Positions 60,490 through 64,000 of a stretch of DNA of 64,000 bases are shown piece after piece. The notes under the pieces were generated by a model. The model saw only the letters and a list, made by a program, of their open reading frames with translations, made no database searches and had not been told where the DNA came from. Numbering within the stretch: the first letter of the stretch is position 1; the number at the start of each line of letters is the position of its first letter. The translations under genes were made by a program, and so were the position numbers. This stretch comes from Brevibacillus sp042683565 (GTDB lineage: Bacteria > Bacillota > Bacilli > Brevibacillales > Brevibacillaceae): positions 117,290 to 181,289 of the forward strand of contig NZ_JBHUJW010000011.1 of assembly GCF_042683565.1 (NCBI RefSeq), read 5' to 3'.

Positions 60490-62247
60490 GTGAGTCTTGA
60501 GCTTGGCATGGCACCTCGCCCCAAGAAAAGACGAAGGCGGTTGCTGCACAATTTTTTCATGCTCATGCTGTTTTTGGTGGCGATTTTCGGCGCGATCTGC
60601 TGGTTTTTCATACTTCGGCCGAGTACGGAGCACGTCCAGCCATACGGCGGTAAGCAACATGCCATCGTTTATGAGGGCACGCCCGCCAAAGTGCCCTACC
60701 TCATGGAGTCCGGTCAGATCCTGTTGCCTTTTGAGTTTATCCGGGAGCACATCGACCCGGCTATTTATTGGGATGAGCCAACGCAGTCCGTCATCATCAC
60801 GACGAAGGACAAAGTGCTGCGGATGGAAAGCGGACAGGTGGTAGCTTATTTGAACAAGCAGGCGGTCAACCTGCAAGTTCCGGTCAAGGAAGCTGGCGGC
60901 GTCCGCTACGTTCCGCTCGCTCCGCTGGAAAAGCTGTATCCGTATTCGTTCGCGCAAAAGCAAGGGACGGGCGTGCTGGTGGTGGAAGGCGACGGGTACG
61001 CCGTCCAGCAAGCCAAAGTCGTTCAGGATGACGAGCTGCAACCGGTGCGGACAGGCGCTTCCTACCGTACGCCGATCGTTGCGGAACTGGCGGCAGGTGT
61101 CGAAGTAGACGTTCTGGGGGAGTCGGACAAGTGGTACCGGGTGTTGACGGCTGACGGCATCGCGGGTTTCTTGCCAAAGGATAGCGTGGAGCTGACACAA
61201 GTTCGCAAGGTAAAGCTGGACCGTCTCGCGTCATCCGCTCAGCAGGCCCCTTGGAAGCCGCTGGGGCAAAAAATCAATCTGGTGTGGGAGCAGGTTGCCA
61301 ATCGCAATCCGAATGTCGCAGGAATCGCGGCCATGCCGGGAGTCAATGTCGTTTCGCCAACGTGGTTCGAGCTGAAGGACGCGGAAGGAACGCTGCAAAA
61401 CAAGGCCGATCCGGCGTACGTCAAATGGGCGCACCAGCGCGGCTACCAGGTCTGGGGCTTGGTCACGAACGGCTTTAACCCGGATTGGACCAAGTCGGTG
61501 CTGGGCAGCTACGACAAGCGGGACAAATTGATCGCTCAGCTGATCCACTACGCGAATCTGTACGATCTCGACGGCATCAACATCGACTTTGAAAATGTGT
61601 ATTTGGATGAAAAGCCGAAGCTTGTGCAGTTCGTGCGGGAGATGACGCCGTATATGCACGAACAAGGGCTGGTCGTGTCGATCGACGTGACGGTCAAGTC
61701 CACGGCAGAGACGTGGTCGATGTTCCTCGATCGCGGTGCGCTTGCCCAGGCCGCCGATTATATGGCGGTCATGACGTATGACGAGCATTGGGCATCCAGT
61801 CCGGTCGCCGGCTCCGTCGCATCTTTGCCGTGGGTGGAAAAAGGGCTGCAAGGCGTGCTGGAGGAAGTGCCGCACGACAAGCTGCTTTTGGGAGTCCCGT
61901 TTTACACCCGTCTGTGGACGGAAAGCCAGCAGGCTGACGGCAGCATCAAGGTGACATCGAAGGCGCTGGCCATGCCGACTGCGCTGGAGTGGATCAAGGA
62001 ACACAATCTCACGCCAAAGCTGGATGAGGCAAGCGGGCAAAATTACGTCGAGTACACAGACCCGAAGGACGGAAAAACGTACAAAATGTGGATCGAGGAC
62101 GTCACGTCCATGGAGAAGCGGACCGCGCTCGTGCACAAGTACAATCTCGCCGGGATAGCATCCTGGCGGCGCGGCTATGAGGTGCCGGAAATTTGGCAGA
62201 CTGTCGCGGACGGGTTGAACAGCCGGCCGACGCAATCGTCCCCGTAA
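60490..62247 (+). CDS. Membrane-anchored GH18-family protein with SH3 domain
   Basis: A 585-residue protein. A basic N-terminus (PRPKKRRRRLL) and one membrane segment (about residues 20-40) anchor it facing outward. Then come a copper-amine-oxidase N-terminal-like domain (about 55-165), an SH3-type domain (about 175-235) and a glycoside hydrolase 18 barrel (about 255-575) with catalytic DGINIDFE (acid E368). This layout resembles spore- or wall-associated GH18 proteins that cut N-acetylglucosamine linkages. The start is GTG 60490 with GGAGGAGG 8 nt upstream. A terminator follows. Confidence 0.9.
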   Translation: MSLELGMAPRPKKRRRRLLHNFFMLMLFLVAIFGAICWFFILRPSTEHVQPYGGKQHAIVYEGTPAKVPYLMESGQILLPFEFIREHIDPAIYWDEPTQSVIITTKDKVLRMESGQVVAYLNKQAVNLQVPVKEAGGVRYVPLAPLEKLYPYSFAQKQGTGVLVVEGDGYAVQQAKVVQDDELQPVRTGASYRTPIVAELAAGVEVDVLGESDKWYRVLTADGIAGFLPKDSVELTQVRKVKLDRLASSAQQAPWKPLGQKINLVWEQVANRNPNVAGIAAMPGVNVVSPTWFELKDAEGTLQNKADPAYVKWAHQRGYQVWGLVTNGFNPDWTKSVLGSYDKRDKLIAQLIHYANLYDLDGINIDFENVYLDEKPKLVQFVREMTPYMHEQGLVVSIDVTVKSTAETWSMFLDRGALAQAADYMAVMTYDEHWASSPVAGSVASLPWVEKGLQGVLEEVPHDKLLLGVPFYTRLWTESQQADGSIKVTSKALAMPTALEWIKEHNLTPKLDEASGQNYVEYTDPKDGKTYKMWIEDVTSMEKRTALVHKYNLAGIASWRRGYEVPEIWQTVADGLNSRPTQSSP

Positions 62248-62253
62248 CAGAAG

Positions 62254-62302
62254 AAAGCCACCTGCCTGCCCGAAAAAGGGCGGTACGCAGGTGGCTTTTT
62301 GC
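62254..62302. terminator. Bidirectional terminator
   Basis: The stem AAAGCCACCTGC / GCAGGTGGCTTT is followed by TTG on + and by CTTTCTTC on the minus strand. It separates the convergent GH18 and ygzB genes. Confidence 0.8.
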
Positions 62303-62326
62303 CTATGAATCGCAATCGGTACAGCA

Positions 62327-62701
62327 TTATGTCCGGTTTTGCTGCGGCTGCCCGTCCTCGAGTCGCAAGGGCTGTCCACAAAACATACAGGCATCTTCTT
62401 TTCCCAGCATCTTTGTCACTTTCTGGCACGAAGGACACTGTACTTGTGGCGCAGAGGTTGAGACCATTCCGGAAATCATAAACATAACCGTGCTGCCCAT
62501 CGTCAGGAGAAACCCGATGATCAGCAGCAGCGTCATAAAGACGTGAGAGCCTTTGAGCAGGGTTCCGAGAAAAGGAATAAAGTCCAAGTATCCAGCAAAA
62601 AAAGCATACCCTGTATACATCAGCAAAATACCGATCACCATGCTCCAGTTACCCCAGGTGCGCATGCGTTTGATCTTGCTCAGGCGTTCAAATTTCTTCA
62701 T
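62327..62701 (-). CDS. ygzB: YgzB family membrane protein (UPF0295) with zinc ribbon
   Basis: A 124-residue protein with a basic start (MKKFERLSKIKRMRTWGNW), two membrane segments (about 18-40 and 55-85), and a C-terminal zinc ribbon with CPSC and CMFC. It matches YgzB. Three ATG codons lie in a row (62707, 62704, 62701); the last is at ideal distance from GGGGG. In B. subtilis ygzB also lies between perR and ygxA. Confidence 0.88.
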   Translation of the reverse strand: MKKFERLSKIKRMRTWGNWSMVIGILLMYTGYAFFAGYLDFIPFLGTLLKGSHVFMTLLLIIGFLLTMGSTVMFMISGMVSTSAPQVQCPSCQKVTKMLGKEDACMFCGQPLRLEDGQPQQNRT

Positions 62702-62817
62702 CATCATTCCCCCTACCTTACAGTATAGCATACAAAGGATTTGTCTGTTGACAAGCAGGAAAAGGACATCTCTTGTAGAATCCATATGTTCAACCCAGGG
62801 GCAGGGAGGAAGAGGAC

Positions 62818-63669
62818 ATGAGGCCGGAAGAGAGTCGACAAACGTACCTTGAACTGCTTCAAAAACGTTTGGATGTACGAGCTGTATTGCTGTTGCCTGA
62901 GTCCCTCTTTCGCGAGGAAGCTTTTTATTTGATCCTGGCGAACCACCCCGAAGGTGAAGGGACAATCAGACGCGTTGCCGTTCAGGGCCAGTTGATTACC
63001 GAGCAGTGGATGAGCGTCTGGCATCTGGAAAAGAAAGCGGCTTGCGGCCTGGATGAAAATCTGGCGCATCTGCTTGCAAAAGCGGAAGTTGTCATCGATA
63101 AAGACGGTTATATGAAACAGGTCAGGCAGCGCCTCCTTCGGCCTTCCGACTCTTTGCAGAAGAAACTTGTATGTAGAGAGTATTCCCGTTTGCTGCTTTT
63201 TTTTCACGAGGCAAAAGAATGGCTGCAGCAAGGGCTGACGCTGGACGCCTATCGTTTGTTTGTCCAGGCGCTTCATTCGTGGGCCAGACTGGTTGTTTAC
63301 GAAATGGGTGAGCATCCCCAGGCGTCGTTGTGGTCACAGGTCAAACTGCTGGACTCGTCGGTCTACAAGCTGTACGAGGAACTGTCTGCGAATGGCGAGA
63401 CGCTGGAGAAGCGAATTGAGCTGCTGGTGCTGGCGATCGAGTTCGCTGTGACTTCGCGAATGAAAGATTCCGTCCGTTTTCTGACGGAACTGATGGAGAC
63501 GAAGGAAGGGCCGTGGCGACTGCAGGAGCTGATGAGCCATCCAGCTGTACAGTCTGCAGGCATTGAGATTCCCGTACTGATCGATAAAATGGTCCAGCGC
63601 TCATTCGTACAGGAAGTCGTTTGTCCTGATGAAGGGGATCAAGAGGTTTGTTTTATTTTGTTGGGATGA
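62818..63669 (+). CDS. ygxA: YgxA-like nucleotidyltransferase-family protein
   Basis: A 283-residue soluble protein matching YgxA, which always precedes an rRNA operon in Bacillus. The N-terminal part (about 1-110) resembles a degenerate nucleotidyltransferase fold (EEAFYLILANHPEGEGTIRR). The C-terminal part is helical, HEPN-like (EAKEWLQQGLTLDAYRLFVQ). The canonical catalytic GS-D-x-D motif is not seen. GGGAGG lies upstream of the ATG. Function is unknown. Confidence 0.85.
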   Translation: MRPEESRQTYLELLQKRLDVRAVLLLPESLFREEAFYLILANHPEGEGTIRRVAVQGQLITEQWMSVWHLEKKAACGLDENLAHLLAKAEVVIDKDGYMKQVRQRLLRPSDSLQKKLVCREYSRLLLFFHEAKEWLQQGLTLDAYRLFVQALHSWARLVVYEMGEHPQASLWSQVKLLDSSVYKLYEELSANGETLEKRIELLVLAIEFAVTSRMKDSVRFLTELMETKEGPWRLQELMSHPAVQSAGIEIPVLIDKMVQRSFVQEVVCPDEGDQEVCFILLG

Positions 63670-63684
63670 ATTTTTTAAATGCTG

Positions 63685-63714
63685 TTGACTTTTATTTCAC
63701 ATTCATGCTATATT
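63685..63714 (+). promoter_or_regulatory. rRNA operon promoter P1
   Basis: TTGACT (63685-63690), an 18-nt spacer and TATATT (63709-63714), upstream of the 16S gene. Confidence 0.75.
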
Positions 63715-63772
63715 AACAAACGTCGCTGTTGCTTCAACGAAAAAACTGGCAGCGAAAAAAATAAAAAAGCAC

Positions 63773-63802
63773 TTGATTTAATCGGTGTGAATGTGGTAAA
63801 TT
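63773..63802 (+). promoter_or_regulatory. rRNA operon promoter P2
   Basis: TTGATT (63773-63778), an 18-nt spacer and TAAATT (63797-63802). It is weaker in match than P1 but in the usual tandem arrangement. Confidence 0.55.
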
Positions 63803-63834
63803 AAAAAAGTCGCCTCCGGGCGATGGCGGAAAAA

Positions 63835-63848
63835 TGCTCTTTGAAAAC
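63835..63848 (+). promoter_or_regulatory. rrn boxA antitermination site
   Basis: TGCTCTTTGAAAAC matches the rrn boxA element of Firmicutes, bound by NusB/NusE. It lies about 75 nt before the 16S gene. Confidence 0.8.
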
Positions 63849-63923
63849 TGAACAGCGAAAGCGTTGATGAGTCTATCATTAAATGATTTGCCAGCTTGAA
63901 AAAGCGATGAACCAGAAACAAAC

Positions 63924-64000
63924 TTTATTGGAGAGTTTGATCCTGGCTCAGGACGAACGCTGGCGGCGTGCCTAATACATGCAAGTCGAGCGAGTCTCTT
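63924..64000 (+). rRNA. rrs: 16S ribosomal RNA, 5' end (partial)
   Basis: It starts TTTATTGGAGAGTTTGATCC, the conserved 16S 5' end, followed by TGGCTCAGGACGAACGCTGG and the V1 segment GTCGAGCGAGTCTCTT, which resembles Brevibacillus. It is cut by the window end. Confidence 0.97.

Overview
The window looks like the chromosome of a Gram-positive, spore-forming member of the Paenibacillaceae, most likely Brevibacillus. The evidence is the start of a Brevibacillus-like 16S rRNA gene at the right edge, strong AGGAGG-type ribosome binding sites, bacillithiol-linked and LiaFSR-type genes, T-box and ydaO-type leaders, and a long stretch collinear with the Bacillus subtilis yfhP-mutY-ygaCD-gsaB-bcp-perR-ygzB-ygxA-rrn region. 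The genus call and the collinearity come from memory of these families, not from a search.

Layout. 0-6 kb: yojF with the very start of a bshB2-like gene, a YciI protein, a cupin, DUF4256 and DUF3592-like proteins, a possible proC relic, an AT-rich gene-poor kilobase, and the rRNA methyltransferase rlmCD. 6-13 kb: ilvA behind a T-box leader, a YhfH-like small protein, an ankyrin protein, BirA-controlled bioY and a cytochrome P450. 13-21 kb: a two-component pair, an NlpC/P60 endopeptidase under a c-di-AMP riboswitch, and a lia-type envelope-stress cluster (LiaI-like, PspA/LiaH, PmtA-like methyltransferase, LiaF, LiaS, LiaR). 21-27 kb: prpE, a holin-amidase pair, yneF, a TauE exporter, sodA and glpD. 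27-29 kb: an AT-rich LysE / AraC / DUF2000 insert. 29-33 kb: a DODA-type dioxygenase, an AhpD-like protein, an alpha/beta hydrolase behind an unusual leader, and a PNPOx-like protein. 33-64 kb: yfhP, mutY, a cluster of very small ORFs (two YrzI-like), ntdP (ygaC), ygaD, an MFS pump plus an MFS remnant, an FMN reductase, a 3-hydroxyisobutyrate dehydrogenase gene interrupted by a stop codon, a comER/proC-like gene, a YugP-type peptidase, hemL/gsaB, a PP2C-like protein, an ABC-2 exporter, ribU with FMN riboswitch, proS with T-box, an ArsR-type regulator, bcp, an M42 peptidase, a methyltransferase, a PduO-type adenosyltransferase, a GNAT protein, an SDR, nth, perR, a GH18 protein, ygzB, ygxA and the rrn promoter region with boxA and 16S.

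Most genes are housekeeping or stress genes with readable regulation: two T-boxes, two riboswitches, a BirA operator, a PerR box and many intrinsic terminators. The most striking element is at 30.6-30.8 kb. A nine-codon leader ORF ends in Arg-Leu-Arg, and its codons 4-7 are perfectly complementary to the segment abutting the Shine-Dalgarno sequence of the downstream alpha/beta hydrolase. This has the architecture of macrolide-inducible translation attenuation, here in front of a possible drug-inactivating esterase. Also of note are the small-ORF cluster at 35.3-36.0 kb, a methyltransferase sitting where liaG would be expected, a clean CAA-to-TAA type nonsense codon at 42741, and two related GGGGCTGTC hairpin repeats.
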